This document shows positions 1 to 6,030 of a stretch of 6,358 nt of DNA, piece after piece (the first letter of the stretch is position 1; each line of letters opens with the position of its first letter). The notes under the pieces are model-generated. The model had not been told where the DNA came from and did no database searches. It saw nothing but the letters and a program-made list of their open reading frames with translations. The translations under genes and the position numbers were made by a program. This stretch comes from an uncultured Clostridia bacterium (GTDB taxonomy: Bacteria > Bacillota > Clostridia > Oscillospirales > Oscillospiraceae): the NCBI GenBank assembly GCA_937907715.1, contig CALERM010000084.1:1-6358 (forward strand), read 5' to 3'.

Positions 1-6
1 TAGCTT

Positions 7-35
7 ATTATGGCACAGTTTCTCGGTAAAATCAA
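7..35 (-). promoter_or_regulatory. candidate sigma-A promoter pointing out of the left edge
   Basis: On the minus strand there is TTGATT (30-35), a 17-base spacer and CATAAT (7-12), preceded by TGC as in an extended -10 element. It lies downstream of cdd and would start a transcript outside the window, so the next leftward gene may have its own promoter. No coding sequence can be supported in positions 1-88: the short open frames there have no recognisable protein. I see no clear terminator between cdd and this element. The call rests on motif match and spacing only. Confidence 0.4.
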
Positions 36-88
36 GGTAAAATCGCAAGAAGTTAACGTTTCCACCGAAGATCTCCGCGCCGGAACCG

Positions 89-499
89 TTATTTCATATA
101 CTCGCTGGCGCGGAAGCCGTAGGGCATGAAGTCCGAGAGCTTTACGGTCTTGTACGTGCCGTCCTGCTTTCCCATATGGATCAGAAAATCCGGGCCGCAG
201 AATTCCAGCATCACCTGCCGGCACACGCCGCAGGGCGGGAAAAAGTCGGACGCAACCCCGTCCCTGCCGCCTACAACGGCGATGGCTTCAAACTCGCGCT
301 TGCCTTCAAACACGGCGGTAAAAATCGCCGTGCGCTCGGCGCAGTTGGAAGGACCGTATGCCGCGTTTTCGATGTTCGCGCCGCACACAACGCTTCCGTC
401 TTTGCACAAAAGCGCCGCGCCGACCTTGTAGCCGGAGTAGGGCGCATAGGCGCGCTGCATGGCTTCCAGCGCCATCGATACCAGTTTTTCAGGGGTCAT
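89..499 (-). CDS. cdd: cytidine deaminase
   Basis: Cytoplasmic zinc enzyme that hydrolyses cytidine and deoxycytidine to uridine and deoxyuridine plus ammonia. The 136-residue product has the length of the homotetrameric, B. subtilis-type enzymes. The catalytic and zinc-binding set is visible: NCAERTA carries Cys53 and the proton-shuttling Glu55, and PCGVCRQ carries Cys90 and Cys93. The substrate-site NIENAAYG stretch (about residues 42-49) and the N-terminal YAPYSGYKVGAAL are also present. I chose the ATG at 499 rather than an in-frame ATG seven codons upstream, because AAGGAGG lies just before it (about 504-512 on this strand) and the earlier start would sit on that site. It is the last recognised gene of the deo operon, 30 bases after deoB. 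It supplies deaminated pyrimidine nucleosides to salvage; no pyrimidine phosphorylase is seen in the window. Confidence 0.96.
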   Translation of the reverse strand: MTPEKLVSMALEAMQRAYAPYSGYKVGAALLCKDGSVVCGANIENAAYGPSNCAERTAIFTAVFEGKREFEAIAVVGGRDGVASDFFPPCGVCRQVMLEFCGPDFLIHMGKQDGTYKTVKLSDFMPYGFRASEYMK

Positions 500-529
500 G
501 AAGCTTCCTCCTTCAAACAAGCGTTTTTG

Positions 530-1690
530 TTACACGATTTCCTTTGCAAAGCTCCTGCCCGGGGTCTCATAGGGCACGTCCAGCAGCTCTGCGACCGTCG
601 CCGCGATGTCGCAGAAGCCGAGGCGCGTGCCGAGGTTCACGGGTCTGACGCCTTTTCCGAGCGCAATCATCGGAATATACTCGCGCGTGTGGTCGGTGTG
701 CTTGAGGTAGCCGGGGTCGCAGCCGTGGTCTGCGGTGATAATCACCAGATCGTCCTGCCCGAGCTTCGACAAAAAGCCCGGCAGCCACTGATCAAATTCA
801 TGCAGCGCCTGCGCGTAGCCGTCGATGTTCCGGCGGTGCCCGTAGAGCATGTCAAAATCGACGAGGTTCACGAAGCAAAGACCCGTGAAGTCCTTGTCCG
901 CGTAGGCAAGCGTCTTGGATAGACCGTCGGCGTTTCCCGTCGTGTAGGTAAACTCCGTCATGCCGCGCCCAGCGAAGATATCGTGAATCTTGCCGACGGC
1001 AATCATGTCCTTACCCGCCGCAACAATCGCGTCAAGAACCGTCTTTTTGGGCGGCTCGATGGAAAAATCGTGCCGTCTGGGCGTTCTGGTGTAGGGCCAC
1101 TCGCCGGTAAAGGGCCGGGCGATGACTCTGCCCACGCCATGCGCGCCCGTGAGAAGCTTTCTTGCGATGCGGCAGTATTCATACAGCTGCTCGGGCGGAA
1201 CCACGTCCTCATGCGCGGCAATCTGGAAGACGGAGTCGGCAGAAGTGTAGACGATCAGCGCACCCGTTTCCACCTGCTCGCGCCCATAGTCGCGAATGAC
1301 GTCGGTGCCGGAATACGGAAGGTTGCACAGAACCCTTCTGCCCGTCAGCCGGGAAAATTCGTCGATCACGTCCTGCGGGAAGCCGTTCGGGTAGGTCGGC
1401 AGCGGATTTTCCGAGACGACGCCCGCAATCTCCCAGTGACCGATCGTCGTGTCCTTGCCCATCGAGCGTTCCTGCAATCTCGCCAGCGCCGCCGCCGGTT
1501 TTTCACACTTGGGCAGATAGTCGATGCCGTCGAGGTTGCCGAGCCCCATAGAGACGAGGTTCGTCATGTCGAACTTCGCAGAGGTCGCGCACCGGCGCAG
1601 CGTATCGGAGCCGACGTCTCCGAACCTGTCCGCGTCCGGCTCATAGCCCACGCCGCAGGAGTCGAGAACGATCAAAAAAATACGTTTCAT
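530..1690 (-). CDS. deoB: phosphopentomutase
   Basis: Interconverts ribose-1-phosphate or deoxyribose-1-phosphate and the 5-phosphates, linking nucleoside phosphorolysis to DeoC and the pentose phosphate pathway. It is a member of the alkaline phosphatase superfamily with two manganese ions. The 386-residue product has the usual length. Visible motifs are LDSCGVG (metal ligand Asp10), GKDTTIGHWE (residues 79-88, containing the Thr that is phosphorylated in the Bacillus enzyme), VDFDMLYGHRRN (Asp280, His285), ITADHGCDPG (Asp321, His322) and HTDHTREYIP (His334). The cap domain lies between about residues 100 and 215. The start at 1690 follows AAAGGA with 8 bases of spacing; two upstream in-frame ATGs (1714 and 1699) are less well placed. 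The gene is 65 bases downstream of deoD, but a strong terminator-like hairpin sits in that gap, so its transcription may be reduced relative to tdk-deoC-deoD. Confidence 0.96.
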   Translation of the reverse strand: MKRIFLIVLDSCGVGYEPDADRFGDVGSDTLRRCATSAKFDMTNLVSMGLGNLDGIDYLPKCEKPAAALARLQERSMGKDTTIGHWEIAGVVSENPLPTYPNGFPQDVIDEFSRLTGRRVLCNLPYSGTDVIRDYGREQVETGALIVYTSADSVFQIAAHEDVVPPEQLYEYCRIARKLLTGAHGVGRVIARPFTGEWPYTRTPRRHDFSIEPPKKTVLDAIVAAGKDMIAVGKIHDIFAGRGMTEFTYTTGNADGLSKTLAYADKDFTGLCFVNLVDFDMLYGHRRNIDGYAQALHEFDQWLPGFLSKLGQDDLVIITADHGCDPGYLKHTDHTREYIPMIALGKGVRPVNLGTRLGFCDIAATVAELLDVPYETPGRSFAKEIV

Positions 1691-1723
1691 CTGTTTCATC
1701 CTTTCGGGTTTCACATTCGGGTC

Positions 1724-1752
1724 AAAAAGCGCCGCAGAACCGCGGCGCTCTT
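1724..1752 (-). terminator. intrinsic terminator or attenuator inside the deo operon
   Basis: On the minus strand AGCGCCGC, loop GGTTCT and GCGGCGCT form a perfect 8-bp GC-rich stem (1728-1749). Flanking bases extend it to about 11 bp with one G-U pair, and the last stem base continues directly into a run of five T. It lies just after the deoD stop (1756) and before deoB (1690). Only about 35 bases separate the T-run from the deoB start, leaving no room for a full promoter in between. This suggests partial termination (read-through) or regulated attenuation, or a deoB promoter hidden within deoD. The hairpin is seen directly; its effect is inferred. Confidence 0.72.
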
Positions 1753-1755
1753 CAC

Positions 1756-2499
1756 TTATTTTTCCAGCTTTACAGCCGTCCTGAGCGCCAGCTCCATCAT
1801 CTGGGTAAAGCCGTTCTGCCGCTCCTCGGCGGTCGTCGCCTCGTGGTGAAGGATATGGTCCGAGACGGTGCAGATGGCAAGCGCATGCTTCCTTGCCCGC
1901 GCTGCATTCATATAGAGCGCCGCCGCTTCCATCTCCACGGCAAGAACGCCCATCTTCTGCCAGCCGTAATTTGCCTGCCAGCCCTCGGGCATGTCGCCGT
2001 CGTCGCCGTAGAACCGGTCGGAGGACAGAATGTTGCCGACGTGGTACGGGGCTCCCATTTCCTTCGCCGTCTCCACGCAGGTCTCCAGCATGTGGAAATC
2101 TGCAATCGGGGCGAACGTGCCTGCCAGATGATACTGCGCCGCCCAGTTGGAGTCGGTGCAGGCGCCCTGACCGATCACGATGTCGCGCAGCCTGATATTG
2201 TCCTGCAGCGCGCCGGTCGAGCCGATGCGCATGATGTTCTCCACACCGAACACCGTGTAAAGCTCCCAGGAATAGATGCCGATCGAGGGCATGCCCATGC
2301 CGGACGCCATGACGGAAATTTTCGTGCCGTCGTAGATTCCGGTGTAGCCCTGAATGCCGCGGACGTTGTTGACCAGAACCGCGTCCTGCAGGAAGTTTTC
2401 CGCGATGAACTTCGCGCGCAGTGGGTCTCCAGGCATCAGGACCGTCTGACCGAAATCGCCGGCCTTTGCATCAATGTGCGGAGTCGGATAGTTTGCCAT
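1756..2499 (-). CDS. deoD: purine nucleoside phosphorylase, DeoD type
   Basis: Cleaves purine ribo- and deoxyribonucleosides with phosphate to the free base and (deoxy)ribose-1-phosphate; the family is a cytoplasmic homohexamer with broad 6-oxo and 6-amino purine range. Visible are PTPHID (His8, the residue donated by the neighbouring subunit), MPGDPLRAK (Gly24 and Arg28, phosphate site), NNVRG (Arg47), RIGSTGA (Arg91), AVEMEAAALY (residues 187-196, ribose-binding Glu191), and VSDH (Asp214) with Arg227 in TAEERQ as the catalytic acid pair. At 247 residues it is slightly longer than the usual 233-239, mainly because of about six extra residues before AVEMEAA (around 170-182, tryptophan-rich). 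The start is supported by AAGGAG eight bases upstream. It is the third gene of the operon, 64 bases after deoC, and its product feeds DeoB. Confidence 0.97.
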   Translation of the reverse strand: MANYPTPHIDAKAGDFGQTVLMPGDPLRAKFIAENFLQDAVLVNNVRGIQGYTGIYDGTKISVMASGMGMPSIGIYSWELYTVFGVENIMRIGSTGALQDNIRLRDIVIGQGACTDSNWAAQYHLAGTFAPIADFHMLETCVETAKEMGAPYHVGNILSSDRFYGDDGDMPEGWQANYGWQKMGVLAVEMEAAALYMNAARARKHALAICTVSDHILHHEATTAEERQNGFTQMMELALRTAVKLEK

Positions 2500-2563
2500 G
2501 GTGCATTCTCCTTTATCTTGTGGTTCGTTTGAATCTTCTATATATTATAATGTGTACCTGCGC

Positions 2564-3226
2564 TCAGGCTTCCGATTCCATCTTCTTGACGATCTTCACG
2601 ACGCGGCTGGTGCCGAGTCTCGATGCGCCGAGCTCGATGAACTTTTCCGCATCCTCCAGAGACGAAATGCCGCCTGCCGCCTTGATCTTCACGCCGGGCT
2701 TGACATGCCTGGCGAACAGCTCCACATCGTGGAACGTTGCGCCGGCGGTTGAAAAGCCGGTGGAGGTTTTGATGAAGTCCGCGCCGGAATCGGAGACAAT
2801 CTCGCACATTTTGATCTTCTCGTCGTCCGTGAGCAGGCACGTTTCAATGATCACTTTCAAAAGCTTTCCGTGGCACGCCGCCTTGACCGCCCTGATTTCC
2901 TCCAGCAGCGCGTCCCACTTTTTATCCTTGACCCAGCCGATGTTGATGACCATGTCGACCTCGTCCGCGCCGTTTTCGACCGCGTCGGAGGCTTCAAAGC
3001 ACTTTGCCTTCGTCGTGTCATAGCCGTTCGGAAATCCGATGACCGTGCAGATGGGAAGACGATCTTCCACATAGTCCTTTGCCTGCCTGACATAGGACGC
3101 GGGGATGCAGACCGACGCGGTATGATACTTCATGCCGTCGTCGCAGATTGCCCGAATTTCCGCCCATGTCGCCGTCTGGCTCAGCAGCGTATGATCGCAT
3201 TTACTTAAAATCTCTTTCACTTCCAT
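2564..3226 (-). CDS. deoC: deoxyribose-phosphate aldolase
   Basis: Class I aldolase that splits 2-deoxyribose-5-phosphate into acetaldehyde and glyceraldehyde-3-phosphate, the last step of deoxynucleoside sugar catabolism. The 220-residue TIM-barrel has the standard short-form length. Key residues are present: Asp91 in ADEVDMVIN, Lys153 in FIKTSTGF (Schiff-base lysine) and Lys182 in IKAAGGI (the second active-site lysine), with the phosphate-binding glycine-rich segments near 183-186 and 204-208. The start at 3226 follows an AAAGGTGG site nine bases upstream. The gene overlaps the end of tdk by 26 bases in another frame, which points to translational coupling. Its substrate comes from DeoB, two genes downstream. 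Confidence 0.97.
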   Translation of the reverse strand: MEVKEILSKCDHTLLSQTATWAEIRAICDDGMKYHTASVCIPASYVRQAKDYVEDRLPICTVIGFPNGYDTTKAKCFEASDAVENGADEVDMVINIGWVKDKKWDALLEEIRAVKAACHGKLLKVIIETCLLTDDEKIKMCEIVSDSGADFIKTSTGFSTAGATFHDVELFARHVKPGVKIKAAGGISSLEDAEKFIELGASRLGTSRVVKIVKKMESEA

Positions 3227-3815
3227 GAAGCAGTTCCACCTTTCTATGCTGCAAAATATAGTCCTGATAGCATTTATGGCACATGGCGATGTAGCTGTCG
3301 TTGCCGCCGAGCTGCACCTGATCGCCCTCTGTTACCACGTAGCCGTCCGCGCCGATTCTCGCGTTGGTCGTCGCCTTGCGCCCGCAGTCGCAGATCGTCT
3401 TGATCTCGGTGATCGAGTCCGCCAGCTCAAACAGCCGCCGGCTGCCGGGAAAGAGCTTCGTCTGAAAATCCGTCCGCAGACCGAAGCACAGCACCGGCAG
3501 ATCCTCCCGGTCCACCAGCTCGCGCAGTTGGTCGATCTGCGCCATGGTCATGAACTGGCACTCGTCGACGATGATCACATCGACCTTCTGCCGCGCATGA
3601 TAAAGCGCGCGGATATCCTTTTCCGGTCCGATCGCCTCGCACTCGGAAGCGAGACCGATGCGCGATTTGAGCGTGAACTGCCCGTCGCGCGAGTCGGCAG
3701 ACGGCTTGATCAGCCAGACCTTCATGCCGCGCTCTTCGTAGTTGTATTTCGTAATCAGCGCGGTTGCGGTCTTGCTCGAACCCATCGCGCCGTATTTGAA
3801 GTAGAGTTTTGCCAT
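3201..3815 (-). CDS. tdk: thymidine kinase, type II
   Basis: Phosphorylates thymidine (and deoxyuridine) with ATP to give dTMP; the family is a cytoplasmic tetramer of the TK1 type. The 204-residue product has a P-loop region YGAMGSSKT (residues 8-16) in which Ser14 takes the place of the usual second glycine. The Walker B segment is VDVIIVDECQF (78-88, catalytic Glu85). FGLRTDFQTKLFPGS (111-125) is the switch-like loop. The structural zinc site is CDCG plus CHKC (Cys142, Cys144, Cys179, Cys182), and the C-terminal part before it contains the thymidine-binding lasso. The start at 3815 is set by AGGAGG seven bases upstream. It heads the operon, so thymidine rescue is co-expressed with enzymes that degrade nucleosides. 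The last 26 bases overlap deoC. Confidence 0.95.
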   Translation of the reverse strand: MAKLYFKYGAMGSSKTATALITKYNYEERGMKVWLIKPSADSRDGQFTLKSRIGLASECEAIGPEKDIRALYHARQKVDVIIVDECQFMTMAQIDQLRELVDREDLPVLCFGLRTDFQTKLFPGSRRLFELADSITEIKTICDCGRKATTNARIGADGYVVTEGDQVQLGGNDSYIAMCHKCYQDYILQHRKVELLHGSERDFK

Positions 3816-3836
3816 GTTATATCCTCCTGCCCGGAT

Positions 3837-3869
3837 GGGGATATCTTATATTATACCGGATATTTCCCC
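3837..3869. promoter_or_regulatory. imperfect dyad around the deo -10 box, possible operator
   Basis: GGGGATATC (3837-3845) is mirrored by GATATTTCCCC (3859-3869) with two extra bases in the second arm, so the arms bracket the deo -10 element. A second, perfect small dyad, TTCCC-CGAAT-GGGAA (3864-3878), covers the -35 region. Either could bind a repressor of the salvage operon. No known operator consensus is matched, and no regulator gene is in the window. Confidence 0.3.
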
Positions 3870-3878
3870 GAATGGGAA
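3850..3878 (-). promoter_or_regulatory. sigma-A promoter of the tdk-deoC-deoD-deoB-cdd operon
   Basis: On the minus strand TTCCCA (3873-3878) is followed by a 17-base spacer and a perfect TATAAT (3850-3855). Transcription should begin near 3843, giving a leader of about 28 bases that carries the tdk AGGAGG. An A-rich stretch just upstream of the -35 box (about 3881-3895) resembles an UP element. The -35 match is only 4 of 6, so activity may rely on the A-tract or on a regulator. Confidence 0.7.
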
Positions 3879-3927
3879 GAGGTTTTTTGTTTTTGCTGCC
3901 GTCCGTGGCGGCGGTAAAATATCCACC

Positions 3928-3945
3928 TGCTGCGGGCTGGCAGCA
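3928..3945. promoter_or_regulatory. perfect dyad TGCTGC-GGGCTG-GCAGCA
   Basis: Six-base arms with a six-base centre lie between the two divergent promoters. No T-run follows on either strand, so it does not look like a terminator. It could be an operator shared by the divergent units, or chance in GC-rich sequence. Confidence 0.25.
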
Positions 3946-3968
3946 TACCAAAAAAATATGCAAAAACC

Positions 3969-3987
3969 GCAAAAGCCTTGCTCTTGC
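3969..3987. promoter_or_regulatory. imperfect dyad overlapping the galE -35 box
   Basis: GCAAAAGC, CTT, GCTCTTGC form a near-palindrome with one mismatch per arm. The right arm covers most of the galE -35 hexamer, a position where a bound protein would block polymerase. The shape vaguely recalls operators of LacI/GalR-type repressors but does not match their central CG consensus. Confidence 0.25.
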
Positions 3988-4012
3988 AAATATATCCCCC
4001 CCGTGCTATACT
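3984..4012 (+). promoter_or_regulatory. sigma-A promoter of galE and the nitrilase gene
   Basis: TTGCAA (3984-3989), a 17-base spacer and TATACT (4007-4012) preceded by TGC (extended -10). Start of transcription is expected near 4019, giving a leader of about 30 bases that contains AGGAGG at 4032-4037. The A-rich sequence at 3950-3974 could serve as an UP element. A run of seven C lies in the spacer. Confidence 0.75.
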
Positions 4013-4048
4013 GCGGTTGAAATCACAAAACAGGAGGTTTCTTCCACT

Positions 4049-5062
4049 ATGGCAATTTTACTGACCGGCGGCGCCGGATTCATTGGCTCGCACACGGCAG
4101 TTGCCTGCCTGAACGCAAGTGTCGACGTTGTGCTGGCGGATAATTTCTCCAACAGCTCCCCGAAGGTGCTCGACCGCATTGAGAAAATCACCGGAAAACG
4201 CCCGGCGCTTTACAACGTCGACGTCTGCGACAAGCGCGCTCTGCGCGACATTTTTGCCGAGCGCTTCATCACCGGCGTCATTCACTTTGCAGGGCTCAAG
4301 GCTGTCGGCGAATCGGTTCGCCTGCCGCTTGCCTACTACCGCAACAACCTTGACTCCTGCCTGAGCGTACTCGAAGTCATGCAGGAGTTCGGCTGCAAGG
4401 AGTTTGTTTTCTCCTCGTCTGCGACAGTCTATGGCGACCAGCCCGCACCGCTCACCGAGTCCGCCGATACCGGACATTGCTCAAATCCCTACGGCTGGAC
4501 GAAGTTCATGATCGAACAAATTCTGAAGGATGCGGCGAAAGCAAATCCGGAGCTGCATGTGGTGCTTCTTCGCTATTTTAACCCGATCGGCGCGCATGAA
4601 TCCGGTCTGATCGGCGAAAATCCGAACGGCATTCCGAACAACCTCATGCCCTACATCACACAGGTTGCGGTCGGCAAGCTCAAGCAGCTGACCATCTTCG
4701 GCGACTCCTATGATACGCCCGACGGCACCGGTGTGCGCGACTACATTCACGTTATGGACCTCGCCGAAGGACATCTCGCCGCGCTCGGCTATGCGGAAGC
4801 GCACGCGGGCTGTGAGGTTTTCAATCTCGGCACCGGTAAGGGTGTAAGCGTTTTGGAAATGGTCAATACGTTCTCCTCGGTCAACGGCGTGGAGGTGCCG
4901 TATATCATCGGCGAGCGCCGTGCGGGCGACCTTGCTACGGTCTACGCAGATCCTGCAAAGGCAGAGCAGATCCTCGGCTGGCACGCAAAGCGCACCGTTG
5001 CCGACATGTGCCGCGATTCGTGGAACTGGCAGAAGAATAACCCCAACGGCTACGACGGCTGA
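4049..5062 (+). CDS. galE: UDP-glucose 4-epimerase
   Basis: Interconverts UDP-glucose and UDP-galactose using bound NAD; it serves the Leloir pathway and supplies UDP-galactose for surface polysaccharides. The 337-residue product is an extended short-chain dehydrogenase of the usual length. Visible are TGGAGFIGSH (6-15, NAD Rossmann motif), HFAGLKAVGES (79-89), FSSSATVYG (121-129, catalytic Ser124), NPYGWTK (Tyr148 and Lys152 of the Y-x3-K pair), RYFNPIGAHESG (175-186) and GTGVRDYIHVMDLA (227-240). At the position aligned with E. coli Tyr299 the sequence ATVYAD gives Val298, a smaller residue that may allow N-acetylated sugars. The start at 4049 follows AGGAGG by 11 bases, somewhat long. No galK or galT is adjacent, so a polysaccharide role is as likely as galactose use. 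It is followed by the nitrilase gene after 10 bases. Confidence 0.97.
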   Translation: MAILLTGGAGFIGSHTAVACLNASVDVVLADNFSNSSPKVLDRIEKITGKRPALYNVDVCDKRALRDIFAERFITGVIHFAGLKAVGESVRLPLAYYRNNLDSCLSVLEVMQEFGCKEFVFSSSATVYGDQPAPLTESADTGHCSNPYGWTKFMIEQILKDAAKANPELHVVLLRYFNPIGAHESGLIGENPNGIPNNLMPYITQVAVGKLKQLTIFGDSYDTPDGTGVRDYIHVMDLAEGHLAALGYAEAHAGCEVFNLGTGKGVSVLEMVNTFSSVNGVEVPYIIGERRAGDLATVYADPAKAEQILGWHAKRTVADMCRDSWNWQKNNPNGYDG

Positions 5063-5072
5063 GGGAGCGCAG

Positions 5073-5990
5073 ATGATGGATCTGAAATCCAGCTGCCGGC
5101 TTGCCATCGTACAGGCAGCGCCCGTAATGTTCGACAAGGCTGCTTGTCTTGAAAAGGCTATCCGTTTGATCAAAGAAGCGGCGAATAACGGCGCGGAGCT
5201 GATTGTGTTCCCGGAGCTGTTTCTCCCCGGCTATCCCTATGGCATGACCTTCGGTTACACCGTCGGCAGCCGCAAAGAGCCGGGACGTGCGGACTGGAAG
5301 GTCTACTACGACAATTCGATCTTGTCCGTTGGCGCGGAAATGCAGCAGCTGATCGACTGCGCAAAGCGGTTCGGCGTTTATCTGAGCTTTGGCTATTCCG
5401 AGCGCGACATGCAGACCGCGACGCTTTATAATTCCAACATGCTCATTTCCGCGGACGGGCAGGCGCTCAACCATCGAAAGCTGAAGCCCACCGGCGCCGA
5501 GCGCCTCGTTTGGGGCGATGCGCAGCGCGATTACTTCCCTGTGATGGACACACCGTGGGGAAAAATCGGCAGCCTGATCTGCTGGGAAAGCTACATGCCC
5601 CTGGCGCGCACAGCGCTCTACGAAAAAGGCATTACAATCTACATTTCGCCCAACACAAACGACAATCCCGAGTGGCAGCATACCATCCGCCACATCGCCA
5701 TCGAGTCGCACTGCTACTTTGTCAACGCCGATCTGATCTTCCGCCGGTCCGATTATCCTGAAACGAGCAGCGGTGCCGATGAAATCGCACATCTATCGGA
5801 TATTGCCTGCCGCGGCGGCAGCTGCGTCATTGATCCCTTCGGACATGACGCGAGCGAGACCGTCTGGGATAAGGAAGCAATCATCTACGCCAATCTCGAC
5901 ATGCAGAAGGTCCCTGCCAGCCGCATGGAATTTGACGGCTGCGGACACTATGCAAGACCCGACGTCCTGCAATTGAACGTCAAAGAGTAA
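5073..5990 (+). CDS. nitrilase family hydrolase (branch 1, probable nitrilase)
   Basis: Carbon-nitrogen hydrolase expected to convert organic nitriles to carboxylic acids and ammonia through a cysteine thioester. The active-site set is complete: Glu48 in FPELFLPGYP, Lys136 in HRKLKPT, Glu143 in GAERLVWG and Cys170 in SLICWESYMPLAR. Those motifs, with Cys-Trp-Glu rather than the aromatic-Asp of many amidases, and GHYARPDVLQL near the end (291-301), match true nitrilases better than the amidase, carbamoylase or Nit/Fhit branches. The 305-residue product stops just after that last motif and so lacks the 30-60 residue tail of many filament-forming nitrilases. No signal peptide is seen. Starts at 5073 or 5076 are both possible; GGAG at 5064-5067 is spaced better for 5076. 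The gene lies 10 bases after galE and is probably co-transcribed. The natural substrate is unknown; cyanide hydratase and cyanoalanine-type activities cannot be excluded. Confidence 0.92.
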   Translation: MMDLKSSCRLAIVQAAPVMFDKAACLEKAIRLIKEAANNGAELIVFPELFLPGYPYGMTFGYTVGSRKEPGRADWKVYYDNSILSVGAEMQQLIDCAKRFGVYLSFGYSERDMQTATLYNSNMLISADGQALNHRKLKPTGAERLVWGDAQRDYFPVMDTPWGKIGSLICWESYMPLARTALYEKGITIYISPNTNDNPEWQHTIRHIAIESHCYFVNADLIFRRSDYPETSSGADEIAHLSDIACRGGSCVIDPFGHDASETVWDKEAIIYANLDMQKVPASRMEFDGCGHYARPDVLQLNVKE

Positions 5991-5994
5991 ATAG

Positions 5995-6026
5995 AAAGAC
6001 CGTCTGATGTTCAGACGGTCTTTTTT
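5995..6026 (+). terminator. intrinsic terminator shared by the nitrilase unit and the rRNA operon
   Basis: GACCGTCTGA, loop TGT and TCAGACGGTC form a perfect 10-bp stem (5998-6020), extended by AAA/TTT and followed by six T on the plus strand. It starts four bases after the nitrilase stop. On the minus strand the same hairpin is followed by TTTCTATTT and begins four bases past the 5S 3' end, so it probably also ends the leftward rRNA transcript. Confidence 0.93.
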
Positions 6027-6030
6027 CGAG

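Noticed and set aside
10..129. Short plus-strand frame beginning at ATG 10
   Set aside because: No ribosome binding site, overlaps the end of cdd, and no recognisable protein.
983..1849. Long plus-strand open frame opposite deoB
   Set aside because: It is antisense to a gene with full family motifs, is rich in Arg, His and Val as expected for a GC-rich shadow frame, and has no good ribosome binding site.
1843..2532. Plus-strand open frame opposite deoD
   Set aside because: Shadow of deoD; composition is typical of an antisense frame and no family is recognised.
2544..2551. Self-complementary ATTATAAT between deoC and deoD, giving a perfect -10 box on both strands
   Set aside because: No acceptable -35 hexamer at 16-18 bases on either strand and no TG extension, so a promoter is not supported; a weak internal one remains possible.
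3889..3912. GC-rich hairpin GCTGCC-GTCCGT-GGCGGC next to T-runs
   Set aside because: The T-run lies before the stem on the plus strand and reads as A on the minus strand, so it cannot act as an intrinsic terminator; the A-tract fits an UP element better.
3225..3917. Plus-strand open frame opposite tdk
   Set aside because: Antisense to tdk and running through the deo promoter; no recognisable domain.
3809..4048. N-terminal extension of galE by 80 residues
   Set aside because: The family begins with the TGGAGFIGSH motif a few residues from the start, AGGAGG precedes the ATG at 4049, and the extension crosses both promoters.
4481..5792. Two long minus-strand open frames opposite galE and the nitrilase gene
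   Set aside because: Both are antisense to proteins with complete catalytic motifs and show the His, Arg, Val and Ala bias of shadow frames.
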